DNA from: JAKFWF01 sp031374115
GTDB lineage: Bacteria; Pseudomonadota; Alphaproteobacteria; Rhizobiales; Hyphomicrobiaceae
Direction of reading: 5' to 3'
DNA length: 64,000 nucleotides
Assembly (NCBI GenBank): GCA_031374115.1
Contig: JANMNO010000117.1
Span: forward strand, 1-64,000
Part shown: one piece after another, positions 49,693 through 57,835 of the stretch
Numbering within the stretch: the stretch's first letter is position 1
Layout: every line of letters starts with the position of its first letter
Program-made: the position numbers and the translations under genes
Notes under the pieces: model-generated
What the model was told of the DNA's origin: nothing
Database searches by the model: none
The model's input: only the letters and a program-made list of their open reading frames with translations

Positions 49693-51141
49693 ATGACAAC
49701 CTTAGCGCCCCGCCCCGCCGCCGAGGGTCATGAAACCATGCGGGCCGGCATCGCCGGGGTGGTTGCGCGTGCGCGTGTCGCTCAAAGTCTGTTTGCGACC
49801 GCAAGTCAGGAGTGTACCGACGATGCCGTGCGCGCGTTGGCTTGGTCGATCTACCAGCCGAGCCATGCGCGCGCTCTTGCCGAACTAGCGGTCAAGGATA
49901 CCGGCCTTGGCAACGTGGCCGACAAGATTATCAAGAAACAGCGCAAGACGTTCGGCACCTTGCGCGATCTGCTGCGAGCGCCGAGCGTCGGCATTATCGA
50001 GGAGGACCAGGCCCGCGGCCTCGTCAAGTTCGCGAAGCCCATGGGCGTAGTCGCAGCGGTCACGCCATCGACCAATCCTGGCGCCACGCCCGTCAACAAA
50101 GCGATGATGGCGGTCAAGGGCCGCAACGCGGTGATCGTCGCGCCATCGCCCCTTGGCTACGACACCACCAAGCTCGCCGTCGACTATATGCGCGCCGAAC
50201 TGGAACGGATCGGGTTACCTGCCGACCTGGTGCAGATCCTTCCGGCACCCGTCACCAAGGACAGCACGGACGAGCTGATGAAGTCCGTCGAGCTCGTCGT
50301 CGTGACCGGATCGCAGGACAACGTCCGCCGCGCCGGCATGAGCGGTACGCCATCGATCGGAGTTGGCGCCGGCAATGTGCCGGTCATCATCGAGCGCACG
50401 GCCGACCTCGACGATGCGGCAACCAAGATTTGCGCCTCGAAGATCTTCGACAATTCGACCTCGTGTTCGTCGGAAAATGCTGTCGTGATCGAGGACGCGG
50501 TTTATGACGCGGCTATGGCAGCACTGGCGCGCGTAGGTGGTTATCTTTGCACTCCGGTCGAAAAGTACCAGATCGAGAAAGCGCTTTGGCTTAACGGCAA
50601 GCTCAACCGAAATTTGATTGCACGCTCGACCGAAGTTTTGGCGCCGGCATTTGGACTTCCCGAGACAGCCAGAAACTCCAAATTCTTCATGGTGGAAGAA
50701 ACTCGGGTCGGCAAACAAGCGCCCTTCTCCGGCGAAAAATTGTGCCTAGTGCTGACCGTCTATCGCGCGAAAGATTTTGCCGCCGCCAAGGAGCGCGTGC
50801 GCGAAATCCTTGATTTCCAGGGCCGGGGACATTCATGCGGTCTTCACACGACCAACCCTGCGCTTGGCCGTGAGCTTGCCGAAGATCTTGACGTGGTGCG
50901 CGTGCTGGTGAACTTCGCACACACTTTCGGCAATGGTGGCGGATTTGACTCCGGCCTAAACTTTACGCTGAGCATGGGTTGCGGTTCCTGGCAGAAGAAC
51001 AGTATCTCGGAGAACCTCAGCCTTAAGCATTTCCTCAATATCACCCATCTCGTCACGCCGATCGCACCGGACAAACCATCAGAGGCCGAGTTATTCGGTC
51101 CGCTGTGGAACAAGATTGGTTATGTGGAAGGCCAGCAATGA
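49693..51141 (+). CDS. Acylating aldehyde dehydrogenase (sulfoacetaldehyde dehydrogenase-like)
   Basis: A 482-residue CoA-acylating aldehyde dehydrogenase of the AdhE/EutE/SauS group, interconverting an aldehyde and its acyl-CoA with NAD(P). The catalytic Cys is in FDNSTSCSSENAVVIED (about residue 260). VAAVTPSTNPGATPVNKAM and VGAGNVPVIIERTADLDDA are conserved group blocks. The C-terminal ENLSLKHFLNITHLVTPI resembles sulfoacetaldehyde dehydrogenases (SauS). ATG 49693 has AAGGAGA upstream. It overlaps the following CoA-ligase subunit by 4 bp, so the aldehyde probably becomes, or comes from, the CoA thioester made by that ligase. Sulfoacetate is a candidate substrate, not proved. Confidence 0.85.
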   Translation: MTTLAPRPAAEGHETMRAGIAGVVARARVAQSLFATASQECTDDAVRALAWSIYQPSHARALAELAVKDTGLGNVADKIIKKQRKTFGTLRDLLRAPSVGIIEEDQARGLVKFAKPMGVVAAVTPSTNPGATPVNKAMMAVKGRNAVIVAPSPLGYDTTKLAVDYMRAELERIGLPADLVQILPAPVTKDSTDELMKSVELVVVTGSQDNVRRAGMSGTPSIGVGAGNVPVIIERTADLDDAATKICASKIFDNSTSCSSENAVVIEDAVYDAAMAALARVGGYLCTPVEKYQIEKALWLNGKLNRNLIARSTEVLAPAFGLPETARNSKFFMVEETRVGKQAPFSGEKLCLVLTVYRAKDFAAAKERVREILDFQGRGHSCGLHTTNPALGRELAEDLDVVRVLVNFAHTFGNGGGFDSGLNFTLSMGCGSWQKNSISENLSLKHFLNITHLVTPIAPDKPSEAELFGPLWNKIGYVEGQQ

Positions 51142-52274
51142 ATTTTGTCGAGCATGTCGCCAAGTCGATGGTCTTGGAGCCAGCTGGGATCCCAGTTCCA
51201 ATAGGCCGGGTCTGCCGTACGCCAGATGAAGCGCGTGCGCTGTTCTTGCAAGTCGGCCCATGCGTGGTAAAGGCCCAGGTGCCAACCGGCAAACGCGGTA
51301 AGGCCGGTGGCATCAAGGCAGCCGACACAGCTGATGACGCCGCCAATCGCGCCAAAGATATTCTCGCGCTCACCATCGACGGCCATCGGGTGACGGAATT
51401 ACTGCTCGAACAGCGCGGGAGAATCGTGCGCGAATTCTATGCCGCCGTAATGACCGATTTCAGCGCCCGCAAACCGCTCGTGTTGTTCTCGACCGAAGGC
51501 GGCATGGACATCGAGGAAGTTGCCGAACGCAATCCATCGAGCATCCGCCGCCATCACGTCGAGCCCGGCAAAGGCTTTAGCGCTACCGACGCAAGCGCGC
51601 TGATCGCCGGATTGGAACTGGGTGATAGCGGCGCGCAGATCGCAGCCATCCTCGAGAAGATGTACGCGGCCTACGTTGCGACCGATGCCGAGCTGATCGA
51701 GATAAACCCGCTCGCATTGCTCGGCGACGGTCGCGTCGTAGCACTCGACTGCAAGTTGACGATCGACGACTCGAGCACATTCCGGCAACCGGAACTCGCG
51801 GCGCGCGGCGCGCCGGAGCAGTTGACGGCGTTGGAAGAGAGAGGCGCCGCCGCCGGCCTCAAGTTCATTCAGCTCGACGGCAATATCGGCGTACTGGCGA
51901 ACGGTGCCGGCCTTACCATGACGACAATGGATGTGATCAGCCATCAGGGCGGCCGGCCTGCAAACTTTCTCGAGATCGGCGGCGAGGCCTATACCAAGGC
52001 CGAAATCGCGCTCGACCTGGTGTTGTCGAACCCTGGCGTGAAATCGCTCGTCGTCAATTTTTGTGGCGCGTTCGCGCGCACCGACGTGATGGCCGATGGT
52101 GTCGTGAAAGCGTGGCAGAATCTAAAACCGACGATCCCCGTCTTCTTCTCCATTCACGGCACTGGCGAGGATGAGGCACGCGCACTCGTGCGTCGCGAAC
52201 TCGGGTTGGAACCGATGGAGTTCATGGAAGAGGCGGTGGCCGCCGCGATCGCTGCTGCGCAGGTGGCCAAATGA
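51138..52274 (+). CDS. ADP-forming acyl-CoA ligase, beta (ATP-grasp) subunit
   Basis: A 378-residue SucC-like subunit. The ATP-grasp domain is seen in CVVKAQVPTGKRGKAGGIKA (about residues 36-55) and ELIEINPLALLGDGRVVALD, with GNIGVLANGAGLTMTTMDVI then FLEIGGEAYTKAEI in the ligase domain. This set is found in succinyl-CoA synthetase, malate-CoA ligase and sulfoacetate-CoA ligase (SauC). ATG 51138 overlaps the aldehyde dehydrogenase stop, and the stop overlaps the alpha-subunit ATG. It is unlikely to be the TCA enzyme because sdh, mdh and odh genes are absent and an aldehyde dehydrogenase leads the operon. Confidence 0.87.
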   Translation: MNFVEHVAKSMVLEPAGIPVPIGRVCRTPDEARALFLQVGPCVVKAQVPTGKRGKAGGIKAADTADDAANRAKDILALTIDGHRVTELLLEQRGRIVREFYAAVMTDFSARKPLVLFSTEGGMDIEEVAERNPSSIRRHHVEPGKGFSATDASALIAGLELGDSGAQIAAILEKMYAAYVATDAELIEINPLALLGDGRVVALDCKLTIDDSSTFRQPELAARGAPEQLTALEERGAAAGLKFIQLDGNIGVLANGAGLTMTTMDVISHQGGRPANFLEIGGEAYTKAEIALDLVLSNPGVKSLVVNFCGAFARTDVMADGVVKAWQNLKPTIPVFFSIHGTGEDEARALVRRELGLEPMEFMEEAVAAAIAAAQVAK

Positions 52275-53143
52275 TTATTCATCGTAAAGAGCATCGTGTT
52301 CTCGTACAGGGTCTGACCGGCAAGCAAGGCTCGTTCTGGGCCGAGAAAATGCTTGCGTGCGGCACCACCGTCATCGGCGGCGTCAATCCGAAACGAGCAG
52401 GCGAAACGCACGTCGGCCTGCCGGTGTTCGCCTCGTCCGTTGCGGCGATGGCGGCCGCACCGTTCGACACGGCCGTAATGTTCATTCCTCCGGCAATGGC
52501 GAAAGACGCAGCGCTCGACGCGATTCAAGCCGGTGCAAAGTCGCTGGTGATCCTGACCGAGCACATTCCCGCGCGCGACGTGATGGCAATCCACGAGGCG
52601 GCGTGCGCGCAAGGTACGCAGATCATCGGGCCGAATACCGCCGGTTTGGTGACGCCTGGCGAGGGCTTCGTCGGCATCATGCCGGGGCATAATCCGAACG
52701 TCTTCAAGCCAGGGCGGATCGGCGTCATCTCGCGCAGCGGTAGCCTCGGCACGCTGGTTTGCCTCAACTTGACGAGGGCTGGCCTTGGACAATCCGCATT
52801 CGTTGGTATCGGCGGCGATCCGATGATCGGGACAACAACGCGCGACGCCCTCGAAGCCCTCGACAAGGATACCCGCACCGATGCGATCGTGCTCGTCGGC
52901 GAGATTGGCGGCGGCATGGAGGAGCAAGCGGCCGAATATGCGCGGGGCATGACCAAACCGATTGTGTCGTTCATCGCCGGCCGGGCTTCACCGCCCGGCA
53001 AAAAGATGGGGCACGCCGGCGCGATCGTCACCGGCACAGCAGGCGGTTATGCAGGCAAACGGGCGGCGCTGGAAGCTGGCGGCGTACGGGTCGTCGACAC
53101 GCCGCGGGATATTCCGGTTGCACTTCAACAGCGTTTGAATTGA
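52271..53143 (+). CDS. ADP-forming acyl-CoA ligase, alpha (CoA-binding) subunit
   Basis: A 290-residue SucD-like subunit. The N-terminal CoA-binding Rossmann domain begins RVLVQGLTGKQGSFWAEKML, with GGVNPKRAGETHVGLPVF. IIGPNTAGLVTPGEGFVGIM and GRIGVISRSGSLGTLV follow. The phosphorylated catalytic His is in GKKMGHAGAIVTGTAGG (about residue 246). It overlaps the beta subunit by 4 bp, so equimolar synthesis is expected. Together with the beta subunit and the acylating dehydrogenase it can form an acid to acyl-CoA to aldehyde route. Confidence 0.88.
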   Translation: MIIHRKEHRVLVQGLTGKQGSFWAEKMLACGTTVIGGVNPKRAGETHVGLPVFASSVAAMAAAPFDTAVMFIPPAMAKDAALDAIQAGAKSLVILTEHIPARDVMAIHEAACAQGTQIIGPNTAGLVTPGEGFVGIMPGHNPNVFKPGRIGVISRSGSLGTLVCLNLTRAGLGQSAFVGIGGDPMIGTTTRDALEALDKDTRTDAIVLVGEIGGGMEEQAAEYARGMTKPIVSFIAGRASPPGKKMGHAGAIVTGTAGGYAGKRAALEAGGVRVVDTPRDIPVALQQRLN

Positions 53144-53184
53144 ACATCTAGGCGAAGGCCTTGCGATCACGGGAGGCCTTGATT

Positions 53185-54126
53185 TTGCCTGCGCTCAGTG
53201 CCGAATCGACAGCCAAAGAGGAAGCAGCTGGGCGCTCCACGGTCGCGATCGCGATGGTGCTGGCGATCATGTTTGCCTTCGCGGTGATGGACGGCCTGAC
53301 GAAGATCTTGTCGCAGACGCTCCCGATCTGGCAGATCATGTGGGTCCGAAACGTCGTATTTGCGGGCTTGTCGATCACAATGCTGTATACCGAATGCAAG
53401 GCTCAAAACAGGAGCGTGCTCAGCCTCGCGTATAGTCGGCGCCCCCTGCTGCAGTTTTCCCGGGCGCTGCTGTTGATCATCGAGAGCGCGATCTTCATGT
53501 TGGCTTTCAAGCTGATGCCAATCGGCGATGTGCATGCAGTTGCAGCGGTCGCACCGCTGCTGGTTGTCGCGCTATCGGTCCCATTGCTCGGCGAACATGT
53601 GGGCCCACGCCGGTGGTTGGCTGTGCTCGTGGGGTTTGCCGGCGTGTTGCTGATCATCCGTCCAGGGTTTGCCACGATCGAGCCGCCCATACTCGTCACT
53701 CTGCTCGGTGCCTCCATGTGGGCTGTTTATCAGGTGATGGTGCGCATGTGCTCGCGCGTCGATCGGAGCGAAACGACTACGCTTTGGACCGCACTCGTCG
53801 GGCTCGCCGCTACCACCTGCATTGGCCCCTACGTCTGGGTATGGCCCGACGCCACGGGCTGGCTTATGCTCGGTGCCATAGCCGTTCTTGGTAGCATTGC
53901 GCACACGACGTTCATTCGGGCGCTCGGCATGACGCAGCCCTCGCTGCTGCAGCCGTACAACTATACGCTTTTCGTGTGGGCTGTGGTGGTCGGTTATCTG
54001 TTCTTCGGTGACATACCCGATCGATGGACGCTGACGGGGGCAGCGATCATCATTGCGTCCGGTATTTACGTTTGGCACCGCGAGCGCGTCCAGGCCAAAC
54101 AAAGTCAGGCCACCCAAACAACGTAG
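53185..54126 (+). CDS. EamA/DMT-family transporter
   Basis: A 313-residue membrane protein with ten predicted helices in two EamA repeats. The first repeat includes FAFAVMDGLTKILSQTLPIW, and the second starts near LVTLLGASMWAVYQVMVRMC and ends with YLFFGDIPDRWTLTGAAII. No ATG is available near the start; TTG 53185 has GGGAGG 8 bp upstream and is chosen over TTG 53161. It lies 41 bp after the CoA-ligase alpha gene on the same strand, so import or export of that pathway's substrate is plausible. Confidence 0.82.
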   Translation: MPALSAESTAKEEAAGRSTVAIAMVLAIMFAFAVMDGLTKILSQTLPIWQIMWVRNVVFAGLSITMLYTECKAQNRSVLSLAYSRRPLLQFSRALLLIIESAIFMLAFKLMPIGDVHAVAAVAPLLVVALSVPLLGEHVGPRRWLAVLVGFAGVLLIIRPGFATIEPPILVTLLGASMWAVYQVMVRMCSRVDRSETTTLWTALVGLAATTCIGPYVWVWPDATGWLMLGAIAVLGSIAHTTFIRALGMTQPSLLQPYNYTLFVWAVVVGYLFFGDIPDRWTLTGAAIIIASGIYVWHRERVQAKQSQATQTT

Positions 54127-54211
54127 CCGCACCGTTGGGTGATGCGTGTAGGAGCATCGCGCGCCGAATCATGATACATTAAAGCATCAGCTTCTTTGGG
54201 AGACAGGCATC

Positions 54212-54481
54212 ATGATGAAACATATGGCAGCCGCAGCGGTGATGATTGGTCTCGGCGTCGGACTGATCGCGATGCCGTCAGCAGCATCTGCAAAAAGTTG
54301 TGTCCTGGCAGGCGGCGAAGCCACCATGGTCACGGGCGATCTTGCGCGCTTTATGGCGGGCGCAGCGTTGAAGAACTCGATGAAGGACAAGGGGCTGACG
54401 CCAGTCGGTAACCCCAAAATTACCTGCAAGGATCCGTCACCGCTGACGTATTGCCTGGCCCAGCAGCGCGCGTGCAAATAA
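54212..54481 (+). CDS. Small secreted four-cysteine protein
   Basis: An 89-residue protein with a clear signal peptide (MMKHMAAAAVMIGLGVGLIA, cleavage near ASAKS). The mature part of about 60 residues has four cysteines (KSCVLAG, KITCKDPS, TYCLAQ, RACK), able to make two disulphides, and a central helix (DLARFMAGAALKNSMKDKG). ATG 54212 has GGGAGAC upstream; ATG 54215 is equivalent. No family is recognised. It lies between the transporter gene and the converging ABC importer operon and is probably monocistronic. Confidence 0.7.
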   Translation: MMKHMAAAAVMIGLGVGLIAMPSAASAKSCVLAGGEATMVTGDLARFMAGAALKNSMKDKGLTPVGNPKITCKDPSPLTYCLAQQRACK

Positions 54482-54519
54482 ATTGAATTGGAGCGGCAGC
54501 AGGCCGCAAGGAGCCGCCT

Positions 54520-55221
54520 CTAAATCCCCAGGTATGCAGCCTTGACGTTTTGATCGGCGAGTAGATCGCGGCCGCTTCCTTCGATGACGATGCGGCCGTT
54601 TTCCATCACGTAACCGCGGTCGGCGATCATGAGACTCGAGAAGGCGTTTTGTTCGACGAGGAAGATGGTGATGCCGTCATTCTTGAGTCCAACGATCGCT
54701 TTCATGATCTGATCGACCAGCAGTGGCGCCAAGCCCATACTAGGTTCGTCGAGGAGCAACAGTTTAGGTCGCGACATCAAAGCGCGGCCGATCGCCAGCA
54801 TCTGTTGCTGACCGCCCGATAATCCGCCCCCGGCTCGCGCGCGGAAATCCTTCAGGACGGGAAACAACTCGAACACGCGGTCCATGTCGCCGGCGATGCC
54901 TCGATCCCGTCGCAGATACGCTCCCAGCCGTAGATTGTCCTCGACCGACAGGATGCCGAAGATTTGGCGCCCTTCGGGGGATTGCGAAATGCCTGCTGCA
55001 ACGCGGGCATGCGGTGGAGCGCGGGTGATGTCGGTGCCGTTTAGCCGAATGGCGCCGCCGCTGACCGGTTGTACGCCCGAGATGGCTTTCAACAGCGTGG
55101 TCTTTCCGGCTCCGTTGGCGCCAACCAACGCCACGATTTCGCCAACTTGAACTTCGAGCGACACCCCGCGCAAAGCCTGTATCCGCCCATAGTGGCTGGA
55201 CAACTGCTCAATCCTGAGCAT
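54520..55221 (-). CDS. livF: Branched-chain-type ABC transporter ATPase LivF
   Basis: A 233-residue ATPase, second of the pair in a HAAT-type importer. Walker A is VGANGAGKTTLLKAISG (about residues 32-48), the signature GGGLSGGQQQMLAIGRALM, Walker B KLLLLDEPSMGLAPLLVDQI, and the tail FLVEQNAFSSLMIADRGYVM. ATG 55221 (MLRIEQLSSHYG) is the family start and overlaps livG by 14 bp. The order livK-livH-livM-livG-livF is preserved on the minus strand. The substrate may be an aromatic acid rather than leucine, given the divergent paa genes. Confidence 0.94.
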   Translation of the reverse strand: MLRIEQLSSHYGRIQALRGVSLEVQVGEIVALVGANGAGKTTLLKAISGVQPVSGGAIRLNGTDITRAPPHARVAAGISQSPEGRQIFGILSVEDNLRLGAYLRRDRGIAGDMDRVFELFPVLKDFRARAGGGLSGGQQQMLAIGRALMSRPKLLLLDEPSMGLAPLLVDQIMKAIVGLKNDGITIFLVEQNAFSSLMIADRGYVMENGRIVIEGSGRDLLADQNVKAAYLGI

Positions 55222-56002
55222 GTCGCGTCTCCATCCCGGTCTCGGCCCCGATGCCGAGATAAGCGCGGATGACATCGGGGTTGCGACGCACGCCGGCGGG
55301 GTTGCCTTCGGCAAGCTTGCGGCCGTGGTCGAGCACCAGGATGTGGTCCGAGATCTTCATGACGAGTTTCATGTCGTGCTCGACCAGGACGACCGTCACG
55401 CCGCGGCGCGCGATCTCCTGGATCAGCCGATCGACCTCTTCGGTTTCGATGGCATTGCAGCCGGCCGCGGGCTCGTCGAGCAGCAGAAGCTTCGGTTCGC
55501 TCGCAAGTGCCCGGGCAATCTCGAGACGCTTCAGGGCGCCATACGACAACCCTCCCGCAACGTGTCCGGCCTGACTGTCGAGGCCGACGAAACGGAGCAG
55601 CTCGTTCGCGTATTCGGCACAAGCCTTGTTTGCGCGCTGGACTGAGGGCAGCCGCAAGAAGTGAGGCAGCATTGCCTTAGGCTCATGCAGGTGCCGGCCG
55701 ACCATGACATTCTCCAAAACCGTCAGGCGGAAGAATGTCTGCAGATTTTGGAACGTGCGGGACATGCCGGCTCGGGCTCGCAGATGCGGCTCCATTCGCG
55801 TTATGTCCTGGTCGTCGAACAGCACGTGCCCTCGTACCGGATGGTAGATGCCCGATATCATGTTGAAGAGCGTCGTCTTGCCGGCTCCATTGGGGCCGAT
55901 GATTGAAAAAATACGCCCGCGCGGAACGTCGAACGAAAGGTCCTCAACTGCGTGAACGCCGCCGAAGCTGATGCTCAATCCCTTGACAGCGAGCAGTGTC
56001 AT
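55208..56002 (-). CDS. livG: Branched-chain-type ABC transporter ATPase LivG
   Basis: A 264-residue ATPase. Walker A is IGPNGAGKTTLFNMISG (about residues 36-52), the signature is AGGLSYGALKRLEIARALAS (with LSYG in place of LSGG, normal for LivG), and Walker B is LLLLDEPAAGCNAIETEEV. MSRTFQNLQTFFRLTVLENV is the typical Q-loop block. It starts at ATG 56002, overlapping the livM stop as ATGA. Confidence 0.94.
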   Translation of the reverse strand: MTLLAVKGLSISFGGVHAVEDLSFDVPRGRIFSIIGPNGAGKTTLFNMISGIYHPVRGHVLFDDQDITRMEPHLRARAGMSRTFQNLQTFFRLTVLENVMVGRHLHEPKAMLPHFLRLPSVQRANKACAEYANELLRFVGLDSQAGHVAGGLSYGALKRLEIARALASEPKLLLLDEPAAGCNAIETEEVDRLIQEIARRGVTVVLVEHDMKLVMKISDHILVLDHGRKLAEGNPAGVRRNPDVIRAYLGIGAETGMETRHAQD

Positions 56003-56934
56003 GGGACCCTCGCTGCGAGCCGGCCGGTGATTGCAGGCAGTATCCCCTGGCGCAGGAAGATCATGATTCCCATCATGATCGCACCGATGACCACCTGCTC
56101 GTAGTCGTGGAGAAACGTCAGCACTTGCGGCAATGCCTTCAGTAGCCCGGCCCCGATGACCGCGCCGAAGATCGAGCCCATTCCGCCCAGCACACTCATC
56201 GTGACCAATTCGACGGAGTGCAAAAATCCGGCCGCGGTCGGCGTGATATGCCCATCGGACAAGGCAGCCATCGATCCGGCGAGGCTGGCGTAGCCTGCCG
56301 AAACGGTGAAGGCCACCAGCTTGTATCGCGCCACATCAATGCCGTTGCTGGCGGCGGCGACCTCCGAATCATGCAACCCGCGCAAGGCTCGTCCGGTCGG
56401 GCTATCGACCAGATTAAGAGCAAGCCAGATGCCGATCACCAGCACGATGGCGCTGGTCCAATACCACATGCGCGAGCCGCGAATGATGAACCCGAGCAGC
56501 TCGAACTTCGGCACGCTCATGCCATCTGGACCACCGGTCCATTGCGCTTCGTTGTTCAATACCATCGAAATCAAAATGCCGAGCCCGAGGGTGGCTACCG
56601 CCAGATAATGGCCCTTCAGTTTCAGGATCGGGCGGCCGACCAACCAGGCGATCAGCATCGTCAACCCGAGTCCTGCGAATATACTCGGCATCGGCGGCAA
56701 TCCGAGATGCGTCGGGCCGATCGCCATCGCGTAAGCCCCGATCCCAAAGAAGCCGGCATGACCGAGACTGACCTGCCCGGCATAACCCATCAATATGTTG
56801 AGGCCGACGACGACCAGACTGGCGATGAATATGCTGGTGCCGATCTCATAGTAGAACGTCGATGGGAATAACGCCGGCGCCGCTGCGATCGCGGCAATGA
56901 GGACGAGCAGCCCAAGCGACCGGCCGGTGGGCAT
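55999..56934 (-). CDS. livM: Branched-chain-type ABC permease LivM
   Basis: A 311-residue permease with about eight to ten helices. VVGLNILMGYAGQVSLGHAG and GRALRGLHDSEVAAASNGID (the ATPase-contact loop, about residues 190-210) identify LivM. ATG 56934 is used; the upstream extension would overlap livH deeply. The spacing to the livH stop is 1 bp. Confidence 0.93.
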   Translation of the reverse strand: MPTGRSLGLLVLIAAIAAAPALFPSTFYYEIGTSIFIASLVVVGLNILMGYAGQVSLGHAGFFGIGAYAMAIGPTHLGLPPMPSIFAGLGLTMLIAWLVGRPILKLKGHYLAVATLGLGILISMVLNNEAQWTGGPDGMSVPKFELLGFIIRGSRMWYWTSAIVLVIGIWLALNLVDSPTGRALRGLHDSEVAAASNGIDVARYKLVAFTVSAGYASLAGSMAALSDGHITPTAAGFLHSVELVTMSVLGGMGSIFGAVIGAGLLKALPQVLTFLHDYEQVVIGAIMMGIMIFLRQGILPAITGRLAARVP

Positions 56935-56935
56935 T

Positions 56936-57808
56936 CTACACCCTCTCGACGCGCGAGCGGCCAAACAAGCCATTCGGCAGAACGAACAATGTGAGCAAGA
57001 TCAAGATGAAGGCTACGGCGTCCTTGTACTTGGAACTGAGCAGCCCCGCGCTCAGCTGTTCGACCATACCGAGTAACAGTCCACCGACTACCGCACCAAG
57101 TGGATTGCCCATGCCGCCCAGCATCGCCGCCGCGAAACCTTTCAGGGCGAGCAGCGTGCCTACGTCGTAGCTGGTCAGCGTTATGGGCGTGATCAGAATG
57201 CCAGCCAACGCGCCGATAGCACCCGACAATGCGAACGAAACCGCCACCACTTTGTTGGTGTCGACGCCAACGAGCTGAGCGGCGAGGCGATTGGCCGACG
57301 TAGCTGTAATGGCCTTGCCGAATAGCGTTCGCTGGAAAAACAACCAGAGTGCCAGGACAGTTATCGCCGTTCCTGCGAGCACCCACAGGCTTTGCGGCAG
57401 CAGCGTCGCGCCGAATACTTTGAATGGTGCTTCACCTGAAAATGCGGGAATGCGGTGAAACTGTTTGTCGAAAACGATCTGGGCGATCCCACGCAGTAGA
57501 ATGGACGCGCCGATCGTGATGATGATGAGCGCGACGACAGACGCCCCTCGCGCCGGTTCGATGGCGAACTTGTACAAGACCAGCCCCACGGCCATCGCCG
57601 TGAAGATCGCCAGTAATGCCGCCGCCGGCAAAGGCACGCCTGCGGCTACGGCGAAAAACGTCACCATCCCACCAATCATCACGAACTCGCCTTGGGCGAA
57701 ATTCACGACGTCGGAAGCGTTGTAGATAATGGTGAAACCAAGCGCGACGAGCGCATAGACCGCGCCGACCGTTAGACCTGAGAGCAGGAATTGCATCAAC
57801 TCAGGCAT
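56936..57808 (-). CDS. livH: Branched-chain-type ABC permease LivH
   Basis: A 290-residue permease with about eight helices. The N-terminal LLSGLTVGAVYALVALGFTI and VNFAQGEFVMIGGMV blocks, and LNKVV-type loop VGVDTNKVVAVSFALSGAIG, are typical. ATG 57808 has GGGAGG about 10 bp upstream. It is the second gene of the operon, 27 bp after livK. Confidence 0.94.
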   Translation of the reverse strand: MPELMQFLLSGLTVGAVYALVALGFTIIYNASDVVNFAQGEFVMIGGMVTFFAVAAGVPLPAAALLAIFTAMAVGLVLYKFAIEPARGASVVALIIITIGASILLRGIAQIVFDKQFHRIPAFSGEAPFKVFGATLLPQSLWVLAGTAITVLALWLFFQRTLFGKAITATSANRLAAQLVGVDTNKVVAVSFALSGAIGALAGILITPITLTSYDVGTLLALKGFAAAMLGGMGNPLGAVVGGLLLGMVEQLSAGLLSSKYKDAVAFILILLTLFVLPNGLFGRSRVERV

Positions 57809-57835
57809 TGGATCGGCCTCCCGTCCCGGAGGGCT

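Noticed and set aside
49693..53143. Ethanolamine or propanediol microcompartment locus from the EutE/PduP-like dehydrogenase
   Set aside because: No shell proteins, no encapsulation-type N-terminal extension and no B12 enzymes; the CoA-ligase subunits point to a different pathway.
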